DNA of 64,000 bases from Magnetospira sp. QH-2 (GCF_000968135.1 NZ_FO538765.1:2430001-2494000), one strand, 5' to 3'; positions 53,848 through 63,453 are shown, counted from the stretch's first letter. Program-made: numbers and translations. Notes: generated by a model from the sequence alone, not told the origin.

Positions 53848-56800
53848 CGCCGCCGTTTATCCCGCCAGGCCTTCACATTGGCACGGACCATCAGGGCCGA
53901 CGGAGTGACCACCAGGGTCAACAAGGTCGAAAATCCGAGCCCGAAGACAATGGCGGTAGCCAGTTGCGTCCACCACTGGGTGGCCGGAGCCCCGACGGTC
54001 ACTTCGCGGGTCAGGAAGTCGATATTCAACCGAAACACCATGGGCATCAGTCCCAAGATGGTGGTGACGGTGGTCAAAAGCACCGGTCGCAGACGCTGAG
54101 CCCCGGTCCGCAAAATGGCGTCCCGTGCATTTCCGCTGACCTCCATCAGCCGGTCATGGGTATCGATCAGCACGATGTTGTTGTTGACCACGATCCCGGC
54201 CAAGGCGATGACCCCAATGCCGCTCATGACAATGCCAAAAGGCTGCCCCGTGACCAGCAGGCCGATAAATACACCGATGGTCGACATGATCACCGCACTC
54301 AGGATCAAGAAGGCGGAATAGAAGCTGTTAAACTGGGTCACCAAAATGATGGCCATGATGAACAGCGCCACCAGGAAGGCCCGGCCCAGAAACTCCTCGG
54401 CCTTGCGCTGTTCCTCGTCCTCGCCCTTGAAGACGATGTCGGCGCGAGGATCCACCGGAGCGGTCTTGAGCCATTCCCGGAGTTCCTTGACCTTCTCATC
54501 GGGCAGCACATCGGGCAGCACATCGGCCTTGACCGTCATCACCCTGTCGCCATCAATCCGGTTGACCGCGCCAACCTTGGGCTCTGGTTTGCGTTCGACG
54601 AAATTGCCCAGGGGCACCCCTCCAGCGTCGGTCATGATGCGCAGGTTGTCCAGTTCCTTGAGGGTACGGTATTTCTCCGGATAGCGGGCGCGGATGTCGA
54701 TCTCGTCATCGCTATCGTCGGGACGGTAGTCCCCCAATTTGATACCGGTGGTCGCCAATTGCACTGCACTGCCGACCATCTGCACATTGATCCCGTACTT
54801 GGCGGCCTGGGCCCGATCGACACTCAACTCCCAATCGATGCCGGGCAACGGACGGCTGTCTTCGATCCCGGTGACGCCCTCGACGGTTTCCAGGTGCGCG
54901 CGCAGCAGATCAATGGTCGGGTCCAACACCTCGGCATCCGATGACGTGACCTGCATCTGGATGGGCTTGCCTACCGGCGGGCCTTCTTCCTGCTTGCGGG
55001 CGTCGATGATCACCCCGGCAAGGTCGGCGGTACGCTGTTTGATTTCCTCCAAGATCACGTCGGCCTTGCGGCGTTCGTCCCAGTCGGCAAATTCCAACAA
55101 GACGGTGCCAATGATATCCTCGGCCTCCTCGCTCTGACCGGATTGGCCGGTGCGGGCGTAAAAGGTCTCGATCTCGGTCATATCGAGAATGCGTGACTCC
55201 ACCTGCCCCATGATCTCCTTTTGCTCCCAGATGGACAGGTTGCCACGCGCCCGGACTTGAACGATGGCCACCTCGGGCTCCACTTCCGGGAAGAATTCCA
55301 CGCCCTTGCCGAAATTGGCATAGACCACCTGCACCCCGACCAGCAGCCCCAAGGCCAGCATCAACACCTTGGCCGGATGATTGAGCGCCAGGCCCAACAG
55401 GCGAAGGTAGGCCCCGGTAAAGCCGGGTATGGCATGGATATCACCGCTGTCCCCGGCGGCTAGATGCTTCATGGTTTCCGGATCGGCACTGCCCGGCTTT
55501 CCGATTTGCGAGCCCAGGGTGGGCACAAAGATCAACGCCATGAACAGCGACGCGGCCAGGGTGGCCAGCAGGGTAATGGGCAGGAACTTCATAAATTCCC
55601 CGACCACCCCGGGCCAGAAAACCAGCGGTAGAAAAGCGGCCAGGGTGGTCGCCGTGGAAGCGGTGATGGGCCAGGACATGCGCTTGGCCGCCAGAGCATA
55701 GGCCTGTCTGCGGTGAGTGCCATCGGACATCTTGCGGTCGGCGTATTCCGTCACCACGATGGCGCCGTCCACCAACATGCCAACGGCCAGAATGAGGCTG
55801 AACAGCACCACGATATTGATGGTCATGCCGAGGCTCCAAAGAACCAGAATTCCGGTCAAAAACGAGCCGGGAATGGCCACGCCCACCAAAGCCGCGGTAC
55901 GCGGCCCGAGAGCCGCAATGACGACCACCATCACCAACACCACGGCAGCAATAACGTTGTTTTGCAGATCCTTGAGCATGTCGCGGATCTGTTCGGATTT
56001 ATCCTGACTGAAAGAGATCTTGACCGCCTGTTGCAGCGGTGCCGGCCAGAGCTTTTGAGCCTCGGCCACGGCGGCGCGCACCGCCTCAATGGTCTCGATG
56101 ATGTTCTGGCCGGTACGTTTCTTCACTTCCAAGGTCACGGCCAAGGCGCCATTGACCCGAGCAAACCCCGTGGGATCGACGAAAGTCCGGCGCACCTCCG
56201 CCACGTCCCGCACGGTGACGACGGAGTCTCCGCTAACGCCCAAAGGCATGTTGAGGATATCCGAGACATTCTCGAACAGGCCGGGCACCTTGATGGAAAA
56301 ACGACCCTTGCCCGTATCCTGGGCACCGGCGGCGACCAACAAATTGCTTGCGGCAATGGCCGATACCGTCCCTCCCGTCGACAGGCCGTAGCCTTCGATT
56401 TTCACCGGATCAACGATCACTTCCACCAGTTCATCCCGGTCCCCGGCGATTTCCGCCTCCAGCACGCTGGAAATGCCTTCAATATCGTCTTGCAGTTCCC
56501 GCGCCAGCTTAAGCAGGGTTCGCTCTGGCACATCGCCAGCCAGGATGACAGCAATCACGGGAAACAGGCTGAAGTTGACCTCGTGAACGGAGGGTTCATC
56601 GCTATCCTCGGGCAATTCCGGCTTGGCCAGATCCACTTTCTGCCGCACGTCATCCAACGCCCTGTCGGCATCGAACCCGGCTTCGAATTCCAATACCACG
56701 TTGGCGCCGCCTTCATAGCCGGTGGAGCGCATCTCCTTGATGCCCTCAATGGAGCGGAGTTCCTGCTCCAACGGGCGCACTAGCAAGCGATCCGCATCTT

Positions 56801-56972
56801 CGGGAGAGATGCCGTCATGGGTGGTGCTCACATAGATAATCGGGATATTGATATCCGGATCCGCTTCCTTGGGAATGGTGGAATAGGCATAGGCCCCGGA
56901 AACCAGGATCAACACCAAGGTGCTGAGCACCGTCCGCGAATGATGAACGGCGGCATCGATCAACTTTTTCAT
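53793..56972 (-). CDS. RND efflux transporter permease (AcrB family)
   Basis: A 1059-aa inner-membrane pump with the internal duplication of the family: TM1, a large periplasmic porter loop, TM2-6, then the same again. The first helix is preceded by A-A-V-H-H-S-R-T-V-L-S; TM4 carries the proton-relay D in V-G-M-L-V-D-G-A-I-V-V. The N-terminal sequence P-D-I-N-I-P-I-I-Y-V-S-T and A-D-R-L-L-V-R-P-L-E-Q-E-L are typical. It pairs with the upstream membrane fusion protein, whose stop overlaps its ATG. No outer-membrane channel gene is adjacent. Substrate unknown. Confidence 0.95.
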   Translation of the reverse strand: MKKLIDAAVHHSRTVLSTLVLILVSGAYAYSTIPKEADPDINIPIIYVSTTHDGISPEDADRLLVRPLEQELRSIEGIKEMRSTGYEGGANVVLEFEAGFDADRALDDVRQKVDLAKPELPEDSDEPSVHEVNFSLFPVIAVILAGDVPERTLLKLARELQDDIEGISSVLEAEIAGDRDELVEVIVDPVKIEGYGLSTGGTVSAIAASNLLVAAGAQDTGKGRFSIKVPGLFENVSDILNMPLGVSGDSVVTVRDVAEVRRTFVDPTGFARVNGALAVTLEVKKRTGQNIIETIEAVRAAVAEAQKLWPAPLQQAVKISFSQDKSEQIRDMLKDLQNNVIAAVVLVMVVVIAALGPRTAALVGVAIPGSFLTGILVLWSLGMTINIVVLFSLILAVGMLVDGAIVVTEYADRKMSDGTHRRQAYALAAKRMSWPITASTATTLAAFLPLVFWPGVVGEFMKFLPITLLATLAASLFMALIFVPTLGSQIGKPGSADPETMKHLAAGDSGDIHAIPGFTGAYLRLLGLALNHPAKVLMLALGLLVGVQVVYANFGKGVEFFPEVEPEVAIVQVRARGNLSIWEQKEIMGQVESRILDMTEIETFYARTGQSGQSEEAEDIIGTVLLEFADWDERRKADVILEEIKQRTADLAGVIIDARKQEEGPPVGKPIQMQVTSSDAEVLDPTIDLLRAHLETVEGVTGIEDSRPLPGIDWELSVDRAQAAKYGINVQMVGSAVQLATTGIKLGDYRPDDSDDEIDIRARYPEKYRTLKELDNLRIMTDAGGVPLGNFVERKPEPKVGAVNRIDGDRVMTVKADVLPDVLPDEKVKELREWLKTAPVDPRADIVFKGEDEEQRKAEEFLGRAFLVALFIMAIILVTQFNSFYSAFLILSAVIMSTIGVFIGLLVTGQPFGIVMSGIGVIALAGIVVNNNIVLIDTHDRLMEVSGNARDAILRTGAQRLRPVLLTTVTTILGLMPMVFRLNIDFLTREVTVGAPATQWWTQLATAIVFGLGFSTLLTLVVTPSALMVRANVKAWRDKRRRQAPTPVGASSSPVSSGG

Positions 56973-58066
56973 GCTCCGTCTCCCACCCCCGTCTCAGGCA
57001 CCGCCTCCACCGTCTGCCCGGCCTTGACGAATTCCTGGCCAACAATGATCAGTCGCACGCGGTCTGGCAGACCCGTGACCCACATGCCTTCCGGCGTATC
57101 ATCAACGATCTTGACCGGATGGAATTGCACTTCTCCGTCATCATGGACACTGCGCAGGCCCAATTGTCCAGCATCGGACAAGGTCAGCAATGCCGGGGAA
57201 ATCCGATGGGCCCGCACCTGTCCGGTCTCCAAGCTCAAACGGGCGGTCAAACCGGCCCGCAACTGACCATCGGGGTTGGGCACCTCCACTTCGAAGCGGA
57301 AAGTACGGGTGGACTCGTTGGCGGTGGAGGACAGATAGCTCAGCGCGCCTTGCACCATGCGCCCATCGGCCAGGGACGCCGTGGCAGACGTACCGAGAGA
57401 TAGGGTCGCGGCCTGGGTCTCGGGGAGCTCACCGATAACCAGTATCGGATCCAGATCCACCAACACCGCCACCGGATCGCCAATGGCCAAATAGGTACCC
57501 AGCTCAACCGGTCGCTCTTCCACGATCCCGGCAAAGGGCGCCTTGATGCTCGTGCGCGCAATATCCAGGCGGGCCGTCGTTACCGCTGCCCGCGCGGCTT
57601 CCAGGCTGGCGCGGGCCTCGGCGACTTTGGTCTTAGAGCGGAAGCTCTTTTCCGCCAGTTCCTGTGCGGCTTCATGTTCCAAAAGGCGCTGATTGAGAAG
57701 GGCCTGGGCCTCGCCCAAACGGGAACGGCGATCATCCATGGCCAGCTTGATCAAGATTTCGTCCTGCTCCACCCACTCGCCTTTGTCGCGTTCAAGGCCT
57801 GCCACGCGCCCAGCGGTTTCCGCCTTCAGTTCCACCCGCCGCTCGGCTTCCGTGTGACCAAAAAGGGAAAGCGTTTGATGCCAATCCTGGGCCAGGCTTT
57901 CGCGCACCCGCACCTTGAACAATTCTGTTTCCGGTGCAACGGAGGCCTGTTCAACCGATCCCTCGCTCTCGGGTGTTGTGCCTTCATCGGCGCTCAACAG
58001 CCCAGACCCGATCCAGGCGACAACGCCCACGGCCAAGGCACCGGCAATCACAAAAGAACTCTTCAT
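56969..58066 (-). CDS. RND efflux membrane fusion protein (HlyD/AcrA family)
   Basis: A 365-aa periplasmic adaptor with an N-terminal membrane anchor or signal (V-I-A-G-A-L-A-V-G-V-V-A-W-I-G-S-G-L). The lipoyl/barrel-sandwich halves are seen as A-E-T-A-G-R-V-A-G-L-E-R-D-K-G-E-W-V and I-K-A-P-F-A-G-I-V-E-E-R-P-V, separated by an Ala/Glu/Arg coiled-coil hairpin. Middle gene of the PadR-adaptor-pump operon; both junctions are ATGA overlaps. Confidence 0.93.
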   Translation of the reverse strand: MKSSFVIAGALAVGVVAWIGSGLLSADEGTTPESEGSVEQASVAPETELFKVRVRESLAQDWHQTLSLFGHTEAERRVELKAETAGRVAGLERDKGEWVEQDEILIKLAMDDRRSRLGEAQALLNQRLLEHEAAQELAEKSFRSKTKVAEARASLEAARAAVTTARLDIARTSIKAPFAGIVEERPVELGTYLAIGDPVAVLVDLDPILVIGELPETQAATLSLGTSATASLADGRMVQGALSYLSSTANESTRTFRFEVEVPNPDGQLRAGLTARLSLETGQVRAHRISPALLTLSDAGQLGLRSVHDDGEVQFHPVKIVDDTPEGMWVTGLPDRVRLIIVGQEFVKAGQTVEAVPETGVGDGA

Positions 58067-58602
58067 CGCTCTGTCTCCGCCGGGATGGAAATCAGGTCCC
58101 GGTTATTTTCCATATAGTCAATAACTGCCTTGTAGATCACCAAGCCCAAGCCATGGACAAAGCGGCGGCCCGGCGGGGCGCCATCCAGATTGGCGCCACA
58201 GGTCTCGGCTTCCATTTCGGCCACATAGGCCCGGTGGAGGCCCAGGTAGGAGTTGTAGACCTGCAATCGGCGCTCCTCGGACAGGAAATCCGCAAAGAAC
58301 ATCTGATAAAGCGCTTCGGAACGAAACTTGTCCGATGCCGGATCCTTATCCAGCGCCTTGACGAAATGGGCCCGCCCGTCTTCGGTCAGGGTATAGACCT
58401 TTTTATCCGGTTTTCCGTCCTGGGCATGCTCGGTAAAGGTCACCAGACCTTCGCCGGTCAACTTGGCAAGGGCCGGATAAATGGAACCGAGACTCACCTC
58501 GTGGAAGTAGGCAAAGGGCCCTTCCTCGAATTGCTTGCGAATCTCATAGCCACTGGCATCACCCAGAGTCAGGACTCCCAAACACAATACGCGCGCGTCC
58601 AT
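58063..58602 (-). CDS. PadR-family transcriptional regulator
   Basis: A 179-aa repressor: the winged helix has L-C-L-G-V-L-T-L-G-D-A-S-G-Y-E-I-R-K-Q-F and S-L-G-S-I-Y-P-A-L-A-K-L-T-G-E-G-L-V, then a long helical dimerisation arm. PadR proteins often control the transporter they are encoded with. First gene of the efflux operon; TCATATGA palindromes lie just upstream. Confidence 0.92.
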   Translation of the reverse strand: MDARVLCLGVLTLGDASGYEIRKQFEEGPFAYFHEVSLGSIYPALAKLTGEGLVTFTEHAQDGKPDKKVYTLTEDGRAHFVKALDKDPASDKFRSEALYQMFFADFLSEERRLQVYNSYLGLHRAYVAEMEAETCGANLDGAPPGRRFVHGLGLVIYKAVIDYMENNRDLISIPAETER

Positions 58603-58612
58603 TGACCGTTCC

Positions 58613-58680
58613 TCATATGATTAATCGTCATATGAGCATTCAATATATATCGATTTTTTATATGTCAAGCCGTCATATGT
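58613..58680. promoter_or_regulatory. candidate PadR operators
   Basis: TCATATGA at 58613-58620 and again at 58628-58635, with 7 nt between, and TCATATGT at 58673-58680. The first two lie 10-33 nt upstream of the padR ATG. The interval is AT-rich (AATATATATCGATTTTTTATATG) and should contain the promoter, so binding here would block transcription. Confidence 0.55.
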
Positions 58681-58740
58681 GACAATTGTCGCGCAGGTTT
58701 CCCCTCCGATAGTCATAGAGCAGAAAAATCAAGAGGAAGG

Positions 58741-60849
58741 TTAAGTCTTGGGCTTGGGCTTGGGCTTGACCTCGGCAGCCTGTTTGAGGCTGCGGGCACA
58801 TTCGTCCAGAAGTTCCTCGGCTTTCACCGGGCGTCCGAACAGGAAACCCTGAGCCAAATCGCATCCCTGATCGGTGAGCAGATTTAACTGCTCCAAGGTC
58901 TCGACACCTTCGGCGATGATGGTGGCGCCCATGCTATGGCCCATGGCAACGATGGTTTCCACCAGGGTTGCATCCCCGGAATCAGAGGTCATCCCGGCAA
59001 CAATGGATTTGTCGATTTTAAGGATATCCACTGCCAGCCTGCGCAGATGGCTGAGGGATGAATAGCCGGTCCCGAAGTCGTCGAGAGAAAACTGCACGCC
59101 CTTTTCTCGGATCTGTCGCAGGGTTTCCTCAATTTGGCTGGTATCGCCATTCATCAGTTCTTCGTTCAAGTCGAGGGATAACCAGGTCGGGTCCGCCCCT
59201 GTTTCATCCAGGATATCCAGCACCTTGCGGGCGAATCCGGGATCGTGGAACTGTCGGGCCGACAAGTTGACGGCGACCCGGAACGGCGGAAAATTGGTGG
59301 CACGCCAGGAAGCGATCTGCGTACAGGCGGCTCGGAGAGCCCACAAACCAATTTCGGAAATCATGCCGGTCTCTTCGGCCAAGGGAACAAACAAGGCCGG
59401 AGAAACCATGCCTCGTTCCGCATGCTCCCACCGCATCAAGGCTTCCACATGGGCTATTTCATTGCGCGTGAGATCGACAACGGGCTGATACCAAAGCGAC
59501 AGGGAATCGTTTTCTATGGCTCCCCGCAGATCCCCTTCAAGAGTAATTCTCTCAAAGGCATCACTGTTCATTTCGGGAGTAAAGAATCGATAGGCGTTGC
59601 GACCGCTTTCCTTGGCCTGATACATGGCCGTGTCGGCGTTCATCAATAGATCGGTGACGGTGTCCCCGTCTTCGGGAAACACGGTCAGACCAATGCTGCC
59701 CGAAATGAAGACCTCGTTGCCGGCCACGGTAAAAGGTTCGGCCAATTCGCTGAGGATCTTGCGGGCAACGATCTCGGCGTTTCGGGCTTCGTCCACCTCG
59801 TCGACGATGATGGTGAACTCGTCCCCCCCCTGTCGGGCCACGGTATCACTGGCACGGGTGGCATCCACCAAACGGGCCGCCGCCAGCTTCAACAGTTCAT
59901 CCCCGGCATGATGGCCCAATGTGTCGTTGACCCATTTGAAGCGGTCCAGGTCAATAAACATGACCACCACCTTCTTGTGGGTACGACGGGCACGGGTTAT
60001 GGCCTCGGCCAGGCGATCAGAAAACAGCGTTCGGTTGGGCAAGTCGGTCAGGGCATCGAAGTTGGCCTGATGCCAAATGGTATCTTCGGCCCGCTTGCGC
60101 TCGGTAATGTCGCGCAACACGAAAACCGTATCCGTGCGGTGGCCGTCGGGATCCCGAACGGCACTAACCGAGACCCAGGCGTGGAAGGTACCTCGTTCCT
60201 TGTGCTCGCAAGTGACCTCGCCGGCCCAGCTTCCGCGCCCATCGACCTTGGCGTTGATTTCATTGAGCAAGGTCGGGCTGTTCATATCCTTGCGCATGAA
60301 GGATGGCTTTTGCCCCGCCAACTCATCCATGGAGTAGCCGGTCAGCTCCAAAAAGGCGGGATTGGCGGTGGAAACGCGGTCTTGCATATCGACCACCAAA
60401 ATACCTTCGCTGGCCGCGTCGAAAACCGCCGCCGCCAGATGGAGCTTTGATTCTGCCTTCTTGCGCTCAATGGCATAGCGGATGGCCCGGCTCATCAAGA
60501 CGCCGTCCCCTTGGCCTTTGACTAGATAGTCCTGAGCCCCCTTCTTCACTGCTTTGACGGCAAAAGATTCGTCATCGTTGCCGGTCAGCACCACCACCGG
60601 CAGATTGGGATTTAGCTCGAGAACATGGGCAATGCCATCCAGGCCGTCGCAATCGGGCAGACGGACGTCCAGCAAAACGATGTCGGTCACCCAAGTCACG
60701 TCGGCCAAGTGCGCCAATCCCTCGGCCAGGGTCCCGGCCATGCGCATCTGAAATGGAAATCCCACCTCGAGCAGCAACAATTCAACCAAGCGCGCATCCG
60801 CCTGATTATCCTCCACAAGCAGGATATTGATCGGGGGAGATGTGTTCAT
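58741..60849 (-). CDS. REC-PAS-GGDEF-EAL response regulator
   Basis: A 702-aa protein. Domains: REC (residues 8-125, phosphorylation Asp in I-V-L-L-D-V-R-L-P-D), PAS (about 140-255), GGDEF (about 265-425, intact G-G-D-E-F) and EAL (about 440-690, intact E-A-L, N-L-S-A-R-Q, D-D-F-G-T-G, E-G-V-E-T). The usual L-E-x-T-E segment of EAL reads L-D-L-N-E. It could make or degrade cyclic di-GMP. The C-terminus has a Lys-Pro repeat (K-P-K-P-K-P-K-T). Cotranscribed with and downstream of a REC-only protein (ATGA overlap). Confidence 0.94.
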   Translation of the reverse strand: MNTSPPINILLVEDNQADARLVELLLLEVGFPFQMRMAGTLAEGLAHLADVTWVTDIVLLDVRLPDCDGLDGIAHVLELNPNLPVVVLTGNDDESFAVKAVKKGAQDYLVKGQGDGVLMSRAIRYAIERKKAESKLHLAAAVFDAASEGILVVDMQDRVSTANPAFLELTGYSMDELAGQKPSFMRKDMNSPTLLNEINAKVDGRGSWAGEVTCEHKERGTFHAWVSVSAVRDPDGHRTDTVFVLRDITERKRAEDTIWHQANFDALTDLPNRTLFSDRLAEAITRARRTHKKVVVMFIDLDRFKWVNDTLGHHAGDELLKLAAARLVDATRASDTVARQGGDEFTIIVDEVDEARNAEIVARKILSELAEPFTVAGNEVFISGSIGLTVFPEDGDTVTDLLMNADTAMYQAKESGRNAYRFFTPEMNSDAFERITLEGDLRGAIENDSLSLWYQPVVDLTRNEIAHVEALMRWEHAERGMVSPALFVPLAEETGMISEIGLWALRAACTQIASWRATNFPPFRVAVNLSARQFHDPGFARKVLDILDETGADPTWLSLDLNEELMNGDTSQIEETLRQIREKGVQFSLDDFGTGYSSLSHLRRLAVDILKIDKSIVAGMTSDSGDATLVETIVAMGHSMGATIIAEGVETLEQLNLLTDQGCDLAQGFLFGRPVKAEELLDECARSLKQAAEVKPKPKPKT

Positions 60850-61328
60850 GAAGGGACCGTTTCGTCCCCGCCATCGCTGCGCAGCGGCAGAGCCGCCATA
60901 CCGAACCAGAAATTCTCGAGGGTCTGCATCACGTCGAGGAAGGCATCAATGGATACCGGCTTGGTAACATAGCAATTGGCGTTCAGGGAATAGCTGGTAA
61001 CGATATCCGCTTCGGAGGTCGATGTGGTCAGCACGATCACCGGAATACTGCGCAGCAAGGGATCGCCTTTGATTTCGCTGAGCACTTCCCGGCCATCCAT
61101 ACGCGGCATATTGAGATCAAGGAAGATCACATCCGGGAGAGATCCCTCCTCGCCCAGGCTTCCCTCGCGCAGAAACTCCATGGCTTCGACGCCATCGCGC
61201 ACATGGGAAACGGAATGGGGGTAGGCCCCTTCCTTTAAAACTTCTTCTACCAGTCGGGCATCACCGAGGTTGTCCTCGACGAGCAGAATATGCACGTTCT
61301 TGGTCAGATTCCCTTGGGCTTCGCTCAT
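60846..61328 (-). CDS. single-domain response regulator (Rcp1-like)
   Basis: A 160-aa REC protein: I-L-L-V-E-D-N-L-G-D-A-R-L, phospho-Asp in V-I-F-L-D-L-N-M-P-R-M-D-G, Thr in V-I-V-L-T-T-S-T, Lys in Y-V-T-K-P-V. The N-G-D-A-R-L and long alpha4 region resemble Rcp1-type regulators that pair with phytochrome-like or hybrid kinases. No kinase gene is present here. First gene of a two-gene operon with the GGDEF-EAL protein. Confidence 0.92.
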   Translation of the reverse strand: MSEAQGNLTKNVHILLVEDNLGDARLVEEVLKEGAYPHSVSHVRDGVEAMEFLREGSLGEEGSLPDVIFLDLNMPRMDGREVLSEIKGDPLLRSIPVIVLTTSTSEADIVTSYSLNANCYVTKPVSIDAFLDVMQTLENFWFGMAALPLRSDGGDETVPS

Positions 61329-61520
61329 CTCGAGTCTTCTATTCCACCTGGATGTTCGGAGATCATCTTACGGGTAGGAAAACGTCAACGCCAGTGTTTC
61401 AACATATTCCCGCACCGACTGTCCACGGATTTCCGCCAAATCGCTCACCATCACACCAACGCGGGTTGGACATCATCGCCTCCATGCCCTAATACCTGTG
61501 CACTTTCAATGGGTGGCCAT

Positions 61521-62702
61521 ATGATGAAGCAAAATCAGCAATGGGATGTGGTTGTCGTGGGGGCCGGTATCGCCGGGGCCTCCTTGGGCCACGCCTTGGC
61601 CCCATCACACCGAATCCTGGTCTTGGAGAGGGAAAGTCAGCCCGGCTATCACACCACCGGTCGATCCGCCGCCTTTTTCACCGAAACCTATGGCAACCGG
61701 GTTGTTCGCGCGCTCAACCGGGCGTCCCGATCTTTTTTTGACAATCCACCAGAGGGGTTCTCCGATATTCCCCTTTGGCGCCCGCGCCCGGTCTTGCAAG
61801 CGGGTCGCGCCGACCAAAGGGATAAGGTCGATACCCTGTTTCAGGATACCCACGGTCTGTCTCCTGAACTGACTTTGGTAGACTCCAACGAAATCGCGCG
61901 TCAGTTCCCTCCCATCAAACCCGGCTATGCCGAACGGGCCGTGCTCGACCCGATTGCCATGGAACTCGATGTTCATGCCATTCATCAAGGCTATCTGCGC
62001 AGCCTGAAACGTCACGGCGGCGAGGTGATCTGTGATGCCAACGTCACCCAGGCCACCTGGGAAAAGGGGATTTGGACCATCAAAAGTTCCGCAGGAACCT
62101 TTGAAGCACCGATCCTGGTCAATGCTGCTGGCGCCTGGGGGGATACGCTGGCCACCCTGGCCGGTGCAGCGCCGTCCGGCCTGACCCCGTTGCGCCGGAC
62201 CATCGTGGTTTATGACCGGACTCCTCCGTCCGACGACCGTTGGGCGCTCTATATCGATATTGAGGAGTCGTTCTATATCAAGCCGGAATCCGGAGGCATC
62301 CTGGCCTCGCCCTGTGACGAGACCCCATCGCCCCCTTGCGACGCCCAACCGGAAGAACTGGACGTGGCCCGTGCCGTGGCCCGCGCCGAGGAAGCCACCG
62401 GGGTTCCCGTATCGCGTATTCGCCGCAAATGGGCTGGTCTTCGCACCTTTGCCCCGGACCGCTCGCCGGTGGTCGGTTTCGATCCCGATCAAAAAGGGTT
62501 CTTCTGGTTGGCCGGACAGGGCGGCTTCGGCATCATGACATCACCCGCTCTGGGCAAGGCTGCCGCGGCTTTGCTCCGCGGCGCCCCCCTCCCTGATGAC
62601 ATCGCCGCTTTGGGAGTCACGGCGGCTGATCTGGCCCCCGGACGCCCGGCCTTGGGACCTGCAATGGAAACGCCCCTTGGAGAATCCGGCCAGGGCCGTT
62701 AA
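61521..62702 (+). CDS. FAD-dependent oxidoreductase (DAO family)
   Basis: A 393-aa flavoprotein with the dinucleotide-binding motif V-V-V-G-A-G-I-A-G-A-S-L-G near the start and the DAO-family segments T-T-G-R-S-A-A-F-F-T-E, V-N-A-A-G-A-W-G-D, and at the end F-W-L-A-G-Q-G-G-F-G-I-M-T-S-P. This matches the glycine oxidase / D-amino acid dehydrogenase group. ATG 61521 is chosen over 61509; the upstream part of the frame overlaps the response regulator gene and is not coding. Substrate unknown. Confidence 0.88.
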   Translation: MMKQNQQWDVVVVGAGIAGASLGHALAPSHRILVLERESQPGYHTTGRSAAFFTETYGNRVVRALNRASRSFFDNPPEGFSDIPLWRPRPVLQAGRADQRDKVDTLFQDTHGLSPELTLVDSNEIARQFPPIKPGYAERAVLDPIAMELDVHAIHQGYLRSLKRHGGEVICDANVTQATWEKGIWTIKSSAGTFEAPILVNAAGAWGDTLATLAGAAPSGLTPLRRTIVVYDRTPPSDDRWALYIDIEESFYIKPESGGILASPCDETPSPPCDAQPEELDVARAVARAEEATGVPVSRIRRKWAGLRTFAPDRSPVVGFDPDQKGFFWLAGQGGFGIMTSPALGKAAAALLRGAPLPDDIAALGVTAADLAPGRPALGPAMETPLGESGQGR

Positions 62703-62726
62703 CATGACCGCCAAAGGGGATGATCC

Positions 62727-63143
62727 ATGTTCTTAAACCTCCTGAGCGAGCAGCAGAAATCGTCTTTTCTGGCCATGGCCACCAAGGTCATTTTGGCCGA
62801 CGGGATCATTAGTCCCGAGGAAGAAGCGGTCCTGGATCTGCGCATTGCGGAAATGGGCGGACACGTGCGGGCCCCTGCCGAGGAGATCTATGGGATTTCC
62901 AATACCGATATTTTTGATACCCGCCAAGCCCGCGTCATCGTATTGCTCGAACTCTACGTATTGGTCATGTCCGACAGCAAGTACGCCCCTCAGGAACAGG
63001 AGGTAATGGCGCCATTGGCTGATGCCTGGAGCATGAACGAGGATGAAATTGAAAGCTTGAAGAATTGGTCTGAAAAAGCCGCGCCACTGAGCGTTAGCGG
63101 CTGGACCATGGTTATGACCGGGACCATCCCTGAAGATCTTTGA
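62727..63143 (+). CDS. TerB-like protein
   Basis: A 138-aa helical protein with the TerB-type pattern A-M-A-T-K-V-I-L-A-D-G-I-I-S-P-E-E-E-A-V-L-D and Y-V-L-V-M-S-D-S-K-Y-A-P-Q-E-Q-E. These acidic loops bind metal in TerB. Tellurite resistance itself is not implied without other ter genes. ATG 62727 has AAAGGGGA upstream and follows the oxidoreductase gene after 24 nt. Confidence 0.8.
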   Translation: MFLNLLSEQQKSSFLAMATKVILADGIISPEEEAVLDLRIAEMGGHVRAPAEEIYGISNTDIFDTRQARVIVLLELYVLVMSDSKYAPQEQEVMAPLADAWSMNEDEIESLKNWSEKAAPLSVSGWTMVMTGTIPEDL

Positions 63144-63360
63144 TATCACCCCAATGGGCCGCAAAACGATCGCGATCCTCGCGAATCTGAAAGCCGACCC
63201 TTTCCAATTCCACTTGGAAGCCCCCCAGGCACAGTCTGCCACACCAGACCTCCATGTCGGCCAATACCTCGGCAAAATAGGTATGCCCGGCCCGGCTGGC
63301 CAAATGATGAACCACATAGGGCCAGGGCTCCCGCCCTCTTTCACCCGTGCGCATCAACAT
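63112..63360 (-). CDS. small hypothetical protein, 82 aa
   Basis: ATG 63360 with GGAGA about 9 nt upstream. Sequence has R-E-P-W-P-Y-V-V-H-H-L-A-S-R-A-G-H-T-Y-F-A-E-V-L-A-D-M and V-E-L-E-R-V-G-F-Q-I-R-E-D-R-D-R-F-A-A-H-W. Protein-like composition, no family recognised. It overlaps the end of the TerB-like gene by 32 nt on the opposite strand. Confidence 0.5.
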   Translation of the reverse strand: MLMRTGERGREPWPYVVHHLASRAGHTYFAEVLADMEVWCGRLCLGGFQVELERVGFQIREDRDRFAAHWGDIKDLQGWSRS

Positions 63361-63379
63361 GCCTGGTCTTCTCCAATCC

Positions 63380-63453
63380 CTAGATTACGTCGTGATCGTT
63401 TCCAATAGGCGCGCGCGTTTCCTACGGGTCCGATTGGAACCGACACGCGCTGG
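63380..63453 (+). repeat. dispersed repeat R1, copy E (degenerate)
   Basis: Starts CTAGATTACGTCGTGATCG and ends GACACGCGCTGG. The second hairpin has been lost by an internal deletion, so only the linker and the first hairpin (ACGGGTCCGATTGGAACCGA) remain, with mismatches. Confidence 0.75.

Noticed and set aside
55713-56783. A 356-codon open frame opposite the RND pump gene
   Set aside because: Antisense shadow; the product is His/Gln-rich low-complexity and the pump gene is complete.
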